Position numbers and translations under genes: made by a program | From: Nitzschia sp. DOCU1 | Lineage: Eukaryota; Bacillariophyta; Bacillariophyceae; Bacillariales; Bacillariaceae | Length of the DNA: 64,000 nucleotides | NCBI GenBank assembly: GCA_951394045.1 | Contig: OX595991.1 | Location: forward strand, 558,001 to 622,000 | Direction: 5' to 3' | Shown: positions 41,540 to 51,470 of the stretch, piece by piece | How the letters are laid out: the number at the start of each line of letters is the position of its first letter | How positions within the stretch are numbered: the first letter of the stretch is position 1 | Notes under the pieces: model-generated | What the model was told of the DNA's origin: nothing | The model's input: the letters and a program-made list of their open reading frames with translations, nothing else | Database searches by the model: none

Positions 41540-42478
41540 TTACGGTTGCCGCCACAAAGAAGTCCTATGACTTGCCGAATAGGAAGATGTTGCCAGCTGC
41601 GAAAGGCGATCAACATCATAAGGCTGATACGCTCGACGGGTTAGAACTTGAAGGGCCGTGCCTTGGAATTGCTGTAGCAAGGCGCTTGCTGATGCTTCTG
41701 CGGCACTTGGGTAGTTGAGCAGTGACGTCTCTATCCGTGATAAACCCAGCTGGCGATCTTGTAGAGCGAGAAGGTATTCGAGGTTGTTCTGCTGCCTCTG
41801 CTCCCAGAGCTGTAGCATGCGACCCCCTCCCACACCCATTCTGAAAGAGGTGGGCACCTCATCCGCCCCTTGGGCGGCTGGGCCGACTGTCTCCATGGGT
41901 TCCGATGCCATTGCAGCTGCTGCAATAACATGAAGTCCAGCCTTCCCCCCTTTGCTTGGACGCTCATCTTTCTGCTGCGCTTTCCATGCAGCCAGGTCCT
42001 TGGTGTACCTTTGCTTCTCTTTCAGCGCCTGATCCTCAAAGACTTTTCGATTTTCTGGATCCAGAGACTTCCACTTTGCACCAATAGCACGAGCCATATC
42101 TGCAAAGCCGATTTTTCCATGGGTCTTACAATGCACTCTCTTCTTCAAACTTTCAAGCTCTTTGCTGGGTGCGTCGGACCCCAGCATAAGCGAACGCTGG
42201 GATTGGAAAAAGAGATTGTACGCCGACAGCGGTCGTGATGGTTTGCCTTTTGGTTTCTTCCACTTCTTCTTGCGGCCTTGCTTTTTTTCTTTGTTATTTA
42301 AACGAGAACACTCAAGTTGCTTATTAACATAAATGTTGCCTTTCTCACCACTGCTACATGTTGAAAAGCCAACGGATGACAGTGGTGGAGTTTCTATAGC
42401 GAGCCGATCTCCATCACTACCAGCTTGCGCAATTCTACTAGTAGTAAACTCGGTGTGGATGTCAACGTTTCGGTTCAT
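41540..42478 (-). CDS. HMG-box protein, copy A
   Basis: Putative DNA-binding chromatin or transcription protein of 312 aa. A Lys-rich start (GRKKKWKKPKGKPSRPLSAY) leads into an HMG box with NLFFQSQR, GFADMARAIGAKWK and AWKAQQK. Between helices 1 and 2 there is a ~20-residue basic insertion (KKRVHCKTHGK). The second half has a short helical motif (EYLLALQDRQLGL) and YPSAAEASASALLQQFQ. All of these recur in copy B at 47921-49225, so the two are paralogs along their whole length. The N-terminal ~65 residues are unrelated between copies. Confidence 0.88.
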   Translation of the reverse strand: MNRNVDIHTEFTTSRIAQAGSDGDRLAIETPPLSSVGFSTCSSGEKGNIYVNKQLECSRLNNKEKKQGRKKKWKKPKGKPSRPLSAYNLFFQSQRSLMLGSDAPSKELESLKKRVHCKTHGKIGFADMARAIGAKWKSLDPENRKVFEDQALKEKQRYTKDLAAWKAQQKDERPSKGGKAGLHVIAAAAMASEPMETVGPAAQGADEVPTSFRMGVGGGRMLQLWEQRQQNNLEYLLALQDRQLGLSRIETSLLNYPSAAEASASALLQQFQGTALQVLTRRAYQPYDVDRLSQLATSSYSASHRTSLWRQP

Positions 42479-43675
42479 TTCGATGTCAACTTTGTGGGAC
42501 GATCAAATGTATTTGCCTCTATCCTAAAGTCACTGTACGAACTTCGTACCAGGTACATGACGGGCCTCTCAAGTTTAGATGTGTGGGATCGAACGTTACT
42601 CTACTAGTATTCAGTGAGATATTTTGCAAAGGGAGACGCCACGATTGCATAATGTGGCTCCCCAACACCGCATGACTTAGACACAATGACTTGACTCCTC
42701 ACTTTGATCTTGGCCCACGAAGAAAATACCTACAAAACGAGTCATTCTGATAAATACTCGGATCACCGAACACACCTTTCCATAAATACTTGCTTGCGGA
42801 TTGTGCCCAAAAGGATTTCGATCGAGTAGAAATTGATAATTGCGTTATTATTTCCAACACCACCGTCCCGCGTGTAGGTGCGATTTATTGCATTTGATTG
42901 AAGTTTGGATTTATCTGCAAGATCAAAAAATCATCGATAAAGTACTGAAGTGTACTTTCTTGGAATTCCATTGGTCTTGGTAGGGTCATGTCAAAACAAA
43001 CCTATGTGCTGTAAACGAAGGTGGGTTTCATGCAGGCAGAATTGCCGCTGGGCCTGATTAATAATCTGGCCCTTCTTTGGTGCCGCATCAAGATGAGCCG
43101 GGCGATGCCAACGTCGAACCCAACATCCCTGCTTGATCTGGATGGACCGGTCGCCAAGGGCCGCAAACGACAAACCCCCACGTTCTCGAAATATGCCAGT
43201 CTGCCACTATACTCGTTGAGTTGCTGTCGTCACGAAATCATCCATGAAATAGTACTACTTCTCCTTGCAACCGCATACCGGTAATTTGGGTGGCGGTGGA
43301 AAGGAACAAGGCACTGTCGTACCGATCAAGAACCACCAGTAATATCAGTGTAGTACGATCAATGATACCTACCGAAAGCAAGTCCCAACCCTCAGCACAA
43401 AAGAAGTGCACCACTTCTACAGGAGTCAGTGTGATCTAGAGGTGGTAGATCCGTCCTTCAGAACCCAGCAGGGATGATGCGCAGAGTTCTTACTACCAGT
43501 ACCAGGTACGGTACATGTCATGCATGTTCTTATGTCGGAACACCAACACAAGCGGTGGTTCTTAATTCTATTACGAAAATGTTGGCTACAGAGGCTGTGG
43601 ATGCTTTGCGTATCGCAGGCATTTTACCCAACCATCACGCCGAGCCCTCAATGTGATTGTTCGCCCCCCTTGTTC
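42479..43675. other. Intergenic region, no gene seen
   Basis: About 1.2 kb between HMG gene A (its promoter side) and the 3' end of the LRR gene. Open frames are short and unconvincing, and no repeat was recognised. Confidence 0.5.
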
Positions 43676-45544
43676 CTAGAAACATTTGGAACAACAGGTG
43701 CAGTTCAAATCGTCCAAGCAGTCACTTTCGAACACCTCAAGGTGGTCGATAAGGCCCTCATCCCGAAGTGCGCAAATTTCATCCGGCACTGTACCGCTGA
43801 GAGAGTTGCCTTGGACAGACAACATTGACAATCCCAGAACGGATGCCAACTCAGATGGTATCTGGCCGGTTAGTTCGTTGTCTTGCAGCAGGAGACGCTC
43901 CAAACTGATGATACCTCCGAGGTCACTCGGAATCGTTCCTGTGAGATGGTTCGAGTGAAGATAAAGTCTTTGTACACGCTTCAACTTGGCGAGAGTGGTA
44001 GGAATGGTCCCGGACAACTCATTGCCGTGCAGGTACAAGTTCACGAGATCGACCAAGTCCCCAAAGCTATCTGGGATGGTGCCAGTGAGGCGATTTCCGA
44101 ACAGAAAAAGGTCATCGGCGTCCAACAAGCCCGACAGCTCGGAAGGAATGGATCCAGTGAACTGATTATCATTTAGATAAAAGAAATCAACGTCATTGAG
44201 CCTTCAGAAGAACCATCACGGTAAAATGAGAAAGGGAACTCAACCAAGAACAAATTTGCTTCTGAATCAGAAGTATACTTACTCTCCGAGCTCACTTGGG
44301 AGCGTTCCAGTCAAACTATTTTGGAAGAGGAAAACAAAGTCCAAGCTGCCCATTCTCCCCAACTCTGTCGGCAGAGTACCGGTCAAGTTCTGGATCGCCA
44401 AGTCCAAAACCGACACACGACCTTCGTCGTTGCATGTTAATCCATTCCAGTGACAAACCGTGGTAGATTGATTCAACCATCCCGTATTGTCGTGCCAGGT
44501 CTCGTAGCCCGTCGAGAAGGCGAAGACTAGGGCGACATAGCGATCAAAGAAATAGTCTTCGGCTTCGTGCTCTTCCTCGCCGTGGCTGTCGAAAGGAAAG
44601 GTAATGGTTTCGTCAGTATTTGCCAACCACTCCAGTGCCTTGATTTGCGGGGAAGTAGGATCCGTGGAAGTTAGTGGACCAAGGGACCCTTCGACGACCT
44701 CCAGAAGAGCCGAATAGCGCGACGTGGGCGCGACCGTGGGGGCCATGGTGGGAGCTTCAGTTGGAGCCAGGGTCAATGCGTTTCTGCGAATGGTTACCAC
44801 CACTGCAGCCACAGTAGCAGCCGTCATGGTGACTGCCACTGCCAAATAAATGAGCAACTTCTTTTGCTGACGTTGCCGCTTGAGTCGATCTTCAGCTTCG
44901 AGGTCCACAACTTGGACGGCATGTTTTGTTTCCAACTGAAGGGCTTCCTTAATACGCTGCAGCTCATCGCCTTCGTCCACCAATTTCGCAGCAATCTCAG
45001 GAGCTTCTTCGTCACCCAATGCAGGCGTCGATTCTGGTTGTTCAGTACCATCTGCCCCACTTGGGTGTACGTCAAACTCGTCGTCGTCGGGGCGCGTGGC
45101 CGTCAACCCAGCTACTCGCAAGGCACCAGGCTGGGGTGCTTGGCGGCCCGATCCACGAGCTAAATCTGGCTTGGAAACGTCATCATCATGAACATCGTCA
45201 CTCGCAGGTCTTTTCACTGGGATTGACACGGCTCCTGGCGCTGCAGCAATCTTGGTTTCTTCGTCGGTTCGCTGCTTGTTTGACGAAGATCTGGCAGCAT
45301 TCTTGATTTGGACATCGGTCATCGTCTTGACGGATACCTTTTCCTCAATCTCATAGGATGCTCGGGCAGCTTCTTTCTTGATCCGGTCATCGTCAAGTAT
45401 TTCACCTGCGTTGCTGTTGTCTTCATCGTCCTGGTCGAGGACAAACGAGATTGCCTCGGTCTTGGACTTTTCGATGGCTGCCTTTTTACTGATTGGGGTC
45501 AGAAAGGCAACAAGGTTTTCTTCCTCGTCTACTGTGGGAGCCAT
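43676..45544 (-). CDS. Membrane-anchored leucine-rich repeat protein (two exons)
   Basis: 595 aa, likely a cell-surface type II protein. Exons are 45544-44283 and 44201-43676; the 81-nt phase-2 intron (GTAAGT, CTGAAG) falls between repeats and restores the LRR pattern. The first ~225 residues are acidic and disordered, presumably cytosolic. A span near 230-252 (LLIYLAVAVTMTAATVAAVV) is followed by a Pro/Thr/Ala linker (APTEAPTMAPT). A cap (CHWNGLTC) then precedes eight plant-type repeats of the LTGTIPxEL kind. The end is Cys-rich (LNCTCCSKCF). There is no kinase domain, so this is receptor-like without its own signalling domain. The role is unknown. Confidence 0.88.
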
Positions 45545-46552
45545 GTTTCTTCTCTGTATGCTCAGAGGGTGCCAGAAAAGTGCCTGGTGTATGCCCGCTT
45601 TCTTGACAAGACAAGAATATGAGAAGAAGTGTTGGTTGGGTTGTTCCCCCTCTTGCAGCTTGTTTCTTTTGGCACAGTCATCGATCTCGACGGCGATATC
45701 TTTCCGCCAGAAGCCTCAGCATTTGCGTACAAACATTGGTATTTTGGTTTTCCGAGAAAGTGGTAGAAATCAATCCAATGACTGCATTGTAACAAAGGTC
45801 ATAATTCCGGCCGAACCTTGCGATGGTTACTGTTATGTGCCCGAATGAACCAGGGATGAGTTTCAATAAATAAACAATTCGTGCTACTTTTCTAACTGCA
45901 AGGATGTTTCACACTTCGTCTGACTTCGGGCGCATTCACTCTGCCCAACCCATGATGCTTTGGCCTTCTACTACTGCACAGCAGGCCAGAAAGAAAAAGA
46001 CGAAAGAAGCCTAAACGTTCCTTTGCCGCCAAACCACTGTCGCTGAAGTGGTAGCAGAGAATCACCATCAGTAGAAAAGTGTAGTTCCAACAAGAAGAAG
46101 CCTTGCTTTCGAGACGGAAACAGTTTCGTCCTTCTTCTCCATTTGGATTTTTGGGTGGCGCGAATGGTGGTAGTAGAATCGGCGAAAGAATGGTAGTGGG
46201 CTGAGAGGATAGTTCCCCTTGTTGGCGGCACCTATCTCCTAAAAGGCACTGGCGGTGCGGGGTCTGCACTATCCATAGAAGAGATGGAACTCTCTTCATT
46301 ACGATCCGCGCACTGGCAATTGCTTTCTGCCACCGGGACATCGGCAGCATAGAACACCGGCTAGAGAGTGCTGCTCATGACATCAATATGCCAGTCGTCG
46401 AGTGATAGTCTTATGTATATGACGATCTTACTTACAGTTCGGCACATAAGAAGAGGAATCGCACGTATGTCTTGCGATATTCAAAACGTTGACATTGGGG
46501 ATTTAGCGTGTCATTTTGCTAGTGTTACGAAATGTAGCTGTGGCGCGAAATC

Positions 46553-46615
46553 GCGTCTTGCGAATCTTGTGTTACGAAATTGAGTCTTGTGAAAACTTGG
46601 AAAATTCCATAGCGT
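46553..46615 (+). repeat. Direct repeat, copy 1
   Basis: A 63-bp unit starting GCGTCTTGCGAATCTTGTG and containing TTACGAAATTG and a TGGAAA...CATAG end. It recurs 107 bp downstream at almost constant spacing. The sequence before it (GTTACGAAAT...GGCGCGAAAT) is also echoed before copy 2. Confidence 0.9.
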
Positions 46616-46659
46616 CACGAAAGCGCGTGTTGCGAAATCGCGTTGTGGTGCGATATATG

Positions 46660-46722
46660 GCGTCTTGCGAATCTTGTGTTACGAAATTGCGTGTTGTGAA
46701 ATCTTTGGAAATCGCATAGTGT
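46660..46722 (+). repeat. Direct repeat, copy 2
   Basis: Second copy of the 63-bp unit at 46553-46615. Its first ~30 bases are identical to copy 1. Short GTTGCGAAATCGCG-like motifs fill the space between copies. Confidence 0.9.
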
Positions 46723-47920
46723 AATATTGATGTTAATGTTCTCTTGCTACCGGTAGTAATGGCGTCGTTGACGCCTACGCCACGGCTATGATAGTCGTAA
46801 AGTAGCGTAATGTTTTACATGTCGACGACGACGACGCCGTCGTGAGGTCACGTAATGTTCAATATCTCTACTACGGGTACCTGGTAGCTACCACTTTAAT
46901 ACTATTAGCTACACTTGGTGTCGACGCTGATGCTGATGCTGCTGCTGCTGCCGCCGCCGCCATGAAGCAGCGTGTTGGTATACGGCCAATCGTGATCGCG
47001 TGATCGGCAATAATGACAGTCGTTCAAATAGTAGAAGGTACAAGTTCAAGAGGTTCTTGAGAGGGAGAGAAGGGAGAAGTTTTTCCGCTTTCTGTGAGAA
47101 ACCGATAGATGTAATTTTGGTGGGGTTTATTATTGGAAGACGTATGAGCAATTGTCATAATATCGTGTGCTAATAGCGGAGCCGGGGCAATGATGTGGGA
47201 TCGCCTCTTCATTTCAAGAGTAGGCAAGACACTATTACGAGTACAACAAGAGAGGGGGTTAAGATGGGTTAAATCGTTTGAGATTTATCATCAAGATCGA
47301 GGGCAGTAGAAAGTCAATCTTGTGAAACACATGAGCCTAATAAATATTTTCTAGGGAAACCCCTAACATGTGCGTAGAAAACGATTCCATCCGCGATATC
47401 GTGCAGTTCCTTTCACAAGAACAGAAGAACAGGCGCATGTCGTTGCACATAAATGTGATGAGGGATTATATTGCCCTACCTGAAGGGATTTCTTCCCTAC
47501 AAACTGTATTAGTGCCCTGAAAACACGAACTTCAAGGGTGGCATGTCATTTCAGGTTCGTGATTCCCAGTTTGTACCTTAAAATGTACTGGAAGTCAGGT
47601 GAGAATCCGTTCGAAGGCGTGGAAAGGCGAAGAGGTTGGCGTACTACAGGTACGAATGAAAACGGAACCAACCCCCGAAGGAACGAGACTCACGCGTCTC
47701 GGTTTCGAAACAGCACAAAACACCCTTATTTATTCGCTGTCTACCCATACTTTCCCTAACTATTATACCCGACCTTTGGTGGTGCCACATCAGAAACTCA
47801 CAGCAGCAACATCACTCATAATACCTTGAAGCGCCATTTGTTCACATCATCGTCACATTACTTGCAAAAAAGAGACCGTCTCATTGAATTGGCTTTCGTA
47901 GCTTGACTCGAGTTGAAACC

Positions 47921-49225
47921 ATGAACGTATCTCCAAGTGAATTCGAGCGCTCATCGGCTCCGTTTTCGGCTGGCGGCGACCTGCCGGGCCGAATGATGGG
48001 AAACTTTTCACCAAACCGAAGTCCTTTAGAGGATCTGAAGAAGTCTGGCTCCCCTCGCTCTCAAGGAGGAGTTGACCTCAAGAAGTTCTCGGGTGAATTG
48101 CAAAAAGCATCACCGAGCGTAAACAAACCATCCACCGATAAAGCAATCGTGGACAAGCCGAGCGTTGCTGCTGCTCCCGCGGATAAGGTCAAGTCTAGCA
48201 ACCCATCTGGTGACAAGACTGACGCCAAAAAGAGACGTGCCCGCAAAAAGTGGAAGAAGCCCAAGGATAAGCCGAACCGTCCCTTGTCTGCGTACAATCT
48301 CTTCTTTCAGTCAGAGCGCGCGTCAATGCTGGGGAATGAAGCCAAGCTTCACGAGCCCGAGAAGGGGAAGAAACGAGTCCATCGTAAGACTCATGGAAAG
48401 ATCGGCTTTGCTGACATGGCTCGATCCATCGGTCAGAGATGGAAGGACCTTCCAGAAGACAAGAGAGCCCCTTTCCTCGAGGAAGCCGCCAAGGAGAAAA
48501 AGCGCTACGCGATTGAACTCAAGGCTTGGAAGGAGGAGCAAAAGAAGAAGCCTCGTTCCGGAAAGAGTTTGATTGCTGCATTGAAGGCCGAGAGTCGGGC
48601 TGCTGAAACCGAAGGGTCGTCCTCTGTAGGTGTTTCCAACGAGTCCTCCAAGAAGGAAATTGCAAGCGAGTCCTTGAGACTTCAGATGATGGCAGAAGAG
48701 ATTAACCAGCGCAACATGGCGCTCCTTCAACAACGAACTGAACACGAGTACCTTCGAGCCTTGCAAGAGCGCCAGCTGGCGCTACTTGCTAGTCGCACAC
48801 AGCTGGAGTCTGGAATGTTTCAACAATATCCCAGCGCGGCGGAAGCGTCCGCTAATGCCATTCTTCAGCAGTACCAGATGAACATGCCCGTGGGCGGCCG
48901 AGGAGGCAGTGCGCTGATGGGAATGAACGCCATGGCGATGAATATGGGGATGGGGATGAACATGGCTTCAAGAAACATGTTGCCCTCCGCCGATTTTCCA
49001 CAGCTTAGCGTTATGCAGTCTCAGCTAGGCACCGCTAGTCGCTTGCAGCAGCTTCGAGGTGGCCTTGGTGCTGGCATGGGCGATATGGGTATGGGCAGTA
49101 GCAGCGGCAACAACGCCAATAATTTCGGAGGTGCCCAAGGAGATTTGGGCCGTCTGGATCAGTTCGGCAGTAGTGATATGGCTGCCGCCATGGCGAGACG
49201 GTTCAACAATCGATTCAACATGTAG
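47921..49225 (+). CDS. HMG-box protein, copy B
   Basis: 434 aa from the ATG at 47921. Disordered Ser/Lys-rich start, then an HMG box (KPNRPLSAYNLFFQSER, GFADMARSIGQRWK, LKAWKEEQKKK) with the same basic insertion between helices (KKRVHRKTHGK) as copy A. The shared C-terminal modules EYLRALQERQLALL and YPSAAEASANAILQQYQ follow. The tail is Gly/Met/Asn-rich (MNAMAMNMGMGMNM), a low-complexity segment absent from copy A. Likely nuclear and DNA-binding; the targets are unknown. It converges with the PPR gene. Confidence 0.9.
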   Translation: MNVSPSEFERSSAPFSAGGDLPGRMMGNFSPNRSPLEDLKKSGSPRSQGGVDLKKFSGELQKASPSVNKPSTDKAIVDKPSVAAAPADKVKSSNPSGDKTDAKKRRARKKWKKPKDKPNRPLSAYNLFFQSERASMLGNEAKLHEPEKGKKRVHRKTHGKIGFADMARSIGQRWKDLPEDKRAPFLEEAAKEKKRYAIELKAWKEEQKKKPRSGKSLIAALKAESRAAETEGSSSVGVSNESSKKEIASESLRLQMMAEEINQRNMALLQQRTEHEYLRALQERQLALLASRTQLESGMFQQYPSAAEASANAILQQYQMNMPVGGRGGSALMGMNAMAMNMGMGMNMASRNMLPSADFPQLSVMQSQLGTASRLQQLRGGLGAGMGDMGMGSSSGNNANNFGGAQGDLGRLDQFGSSDMAAAMARRFNNRFNM

Positions 49226-49536
49226 GCAGGCTAGCAACGACGTGTTGTAAACGTCGGGGGCACCGAACAAGTATACCATAGAACAGGGTGGGCCTAATAT
49301 GGACCGTGGCTGTGTGGCTTTGCACCATGTATTAATCTAGAATATCCACTTTCTATTGACTAGCCTAAGGGGAACAACTAGTTAGTATCTCGCTTCAGTT
49401 GTATCCTGGGCTCCGCGACTAAGATAATTCTAGCTACAGGACTCATGAGTCGAAAGTATGATAGCCTGTTGATTCGTCATAAACGAACCCTACATTATAC
49501 CTGTACAGTGCTAGCAACAGTTGCCCAAAAGTAGTT
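49226..49536. other. Convergent spacer
   Basis: 3' flanks of HMG gene B and the PPR gene. Nothing else was seen. Confidence 0.5.
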
Positions 49537-51108
49537 CTACACTACTTCTCTACGCGGAAGTTTGTAATCCAATATCCGTTTCCGCAAAAGGGCAATCCTT
49601 TCAGCACCTTCCGTGTTCCCCGCCTTTTCCAAAGCATCCTGGACAAGATCAAACGTCACCTTGGTAGGCTTTTGGTCCGCATCTCCCGCCATGTACTGCA
49701 AACACATGTTGGTCAAAATGTCCTCGGTTCTCTCCGCTGCCTGTTGAACAAGTTGTGACGATTGAGTATTCGGTGCCGATGCTGCTGCCGCAGACGTCAT
49801 CCAAGCTTTGATAGTAGCTGTGCAAGCGACTGCATTGGGCTTGACACTTGTATCTCCTTCGAGCAGATACCTCTGGGTCATGCGCTTCAAAATTGCCTCC
49901 CCCATGGGCCCTGATTCCGTGGTTTTCGAATTGGCATGCGCATTGATACATGTCGAATAGGAAATGACATCGGGTTTGGAGGACAAGTCACCTTTGGCAT
50001 ATTGTTGTTCCATCATTTCCAAGAGCGAATTGGCTTGATGAGCATTGCCTTCGCTTTTTGCAAACGCATTTAAGCAAGCGTTGTACACAAATGTTGTCGG
50101 CTTGACGCCTTTGTATCCTAGTTGATACATGCTGTTCATCTGCTGCAGTATTTGAGCAGCCTTGTCCGTGGATTTTGGATCATTGGCGCTATCATTCGCG
50201 TACGCATTGATAATGGCGCCAAATGTCTGTGCCTCTGGTTCCAATTCGTCATCGCCCGCAGTATACAAATCTTCCATTCGTTGTAGCAAGGCCGCAGCTC
50301 TGTCTCCACATCGAGGTTCGCGACTCCTGGCGATCGCATTAATAACTAGATTGAAGGTCCGCGCGTTTGGCTTGAGCTCGGGGTCCCGATCTGATGCCAG
50401 ATAAAGATCCCAGAGCTGATTCATCAATCGCTCGGCTTGATTGTGCGAATCCTTGGCGGGCGATCGGATCCATGCGGTGATGGCAGCATTAAATGCAATA
50501 GAGTTCGGTTTGATGAACAGAAAATCAGTCAAATCCGCTTCATCGTTGGCCGTCATTGATTGTGTAGTCACTCGGTCGGTTGTTGTTGGTGGCAATGATG
50601 ATAGCTGCAGCATCCACTGCAAAATGCTTTCCGCTCGCTCTGCCGCATCAGGCCGTCGGCTTCGCGCCCAAGCGTTGATCACCGCTACAAAGGTCACCAC
50701 GTTGGGTTGTATTTCCAGTTCCAGGCCCATTTGAATGTTCCGTAGCGTCTCGCGAAGTAAGTCTTCCGCTTTTTGTGCCGAATTCTTGTCGAATTTCTTC
50801 GCCATGGCATTGAGTTGGTTGTTGAACTGAATCGTCGCTTGATTTACAAAGGGCTTGACGCCTGAATTCTGCCGTGATCGACGATGATTATCGGATAGTG
50901 GGGCATCGTCCCTCGTGACGGAAACTTCGCCATCGTTGGTGGCGGCGGCAATCCTGGAGGAGGAAGCCGGGCACCGCCGCGTCGCCGACGTCCTTCTGTC
51001 TTGGAATAACACCAATAATGACGGCGACCACGAATCAACAAGCGAACCGAAAATGGCAAGGCAGCAGGTCACTACAAGTCTTCCCCGTCGGAAATACATC
51101 GGTGCCAT
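49537..51108 (-). CDS. Pentatricopeptide repeat protein, probably organellar
   Basis: 523 aa RNA-binding-type protein. From residue ~120 on there are about eight ~35-45-residue PPR units with the usual pattern, for example NVVTFVAVINAWARS, NARTFNLVINAIARSR, QTFGAIINAYAN and DVISYSTCINAHANS. Such proteins bind organelle transcripts and control their processing or translation. The N-terminus has a hydrophobic leader (LVVTCCLAIFGSLVDSWSP) followed by a Ser/Arg-rich stretch. This fits the bipartite plastid signal of diatoms, with a Trp after the predicted cut in place of the usual Phe (inference). The next gene on the same strand is a plastid sigma factor. Confidence 0.9.
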   Translation of the reverse strand: MAPMYFRRGRLVVTCCLAIFGSLVDSWSPSLLVLFQDRRTSATRRCPASSSRIAAATNDGEVSVTRDDAPLSDNHRRSRQNSGVKPFVNQATIQFNNQLNAMAKKFDKNSAQKAEDLLRETLRNIQMGLELEIQPNVVTFVAVINAWARSRRPDAAERAESILQWMLQLSSLPPTTTDRVTTQSMTANDEADLTDFLFIKPNSIAFNAAITAWIRSPAKDSHNQAERLMNQLWDLYLASDRDPELKPNARTFNLVINAIARSREPRCGDRAAALLQRMEDLYTAGDDELEPEAQTFGAIINAYANDSANDPKSTDKAAQILQQMNSMYQLGYKGVKPTTFVYNACLNAFAKSEGNAHQANSLLEMMEQQYAKGDLSSKPDVISYSTCINAHANSKTTESGPMGEAILKRMTQRYLLEGDTSVKPNAVACTATIKAWMTSAAAASAPNTQSSQLVQQAAERTEDILTNMCLQYMAGDADQKPTKVTFDLVQDALEKAGNTEGAERIALLRKRILDYKLPRREVV

Positions 51109-51470
51109 AGTCGCACCGCCACAACCTAAAGGAATACGACTGCTTTGTATGATAATGATGAGTGATTCCGACGGTAGAAACAGCGATGGCGACGAGATGC
51201 AGAGGTTCGATCCGACGTTCTTTTGTGATGGCGATGTCTGACGCGTGGATGCTGGGTGCGCTCATTTTGGCGGGAGATGTAGAATGTGGGTAGGTACTAT
51301 TATATGTACAATGCATGTTACCAGGGTCGGATACCGGACGCTAACAACAGCTACCATCTTCCAGGTAGTAAGGATCTTCATCGCTTCCCACGTATTGCTT
51401 AGACTAGGCACTTATGTTCAAGCGCTATAGTTATTTTTATTCCACCTAGCGACAGCACAACTACCGGTAG
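51109..51470. other. Spacer with a duplicated piece of the sigma factor gene
   Basis: Contains the PPR promoter and the sigma factor 3' flank. Positions 51356-51410 duplicate the sigma factor coding end (listed separately). Confidence 0.6.
51356..51410 (-). pseudogene. Duplicated 3' end of the sigma factor gene
   Basis: This 55-bp block matches 51480-51534, the last codons of the sigma factor gene, at most positions and without gaps. It still encodes a YVGSDEDPYYLED-like peptide antisense to the window. It lies 124 bp beyond the real copy. Confidence 0.88.

Larger units (their letters stand above)
45545..47920. other. Long divergent intergenic region with repeats
   Basis: About 2.4 kb between the LRR gene (leftward) and HMG gene B (rightward). 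It contains a 107-bp-period repeat (46553-46722) and a GCT/GCC-rich triplet run near 46925-46963. A 152-codon open frame on the minus strand (45892-46350) has no recognisable features and is not called. Confidence 0.5.

Noticed and set aside
43021..43284. 87-codon plus-strand frame in the HMG-LRR spacer
   Set aside because: No recognisable motif, and the neighbouring frames are equally open.
45892..46350. 152-codon minus-strand open frame
   Set aside because: No domain or membrane pattern of a known kind, ordinary composition for chance reading, and no conserved feature.
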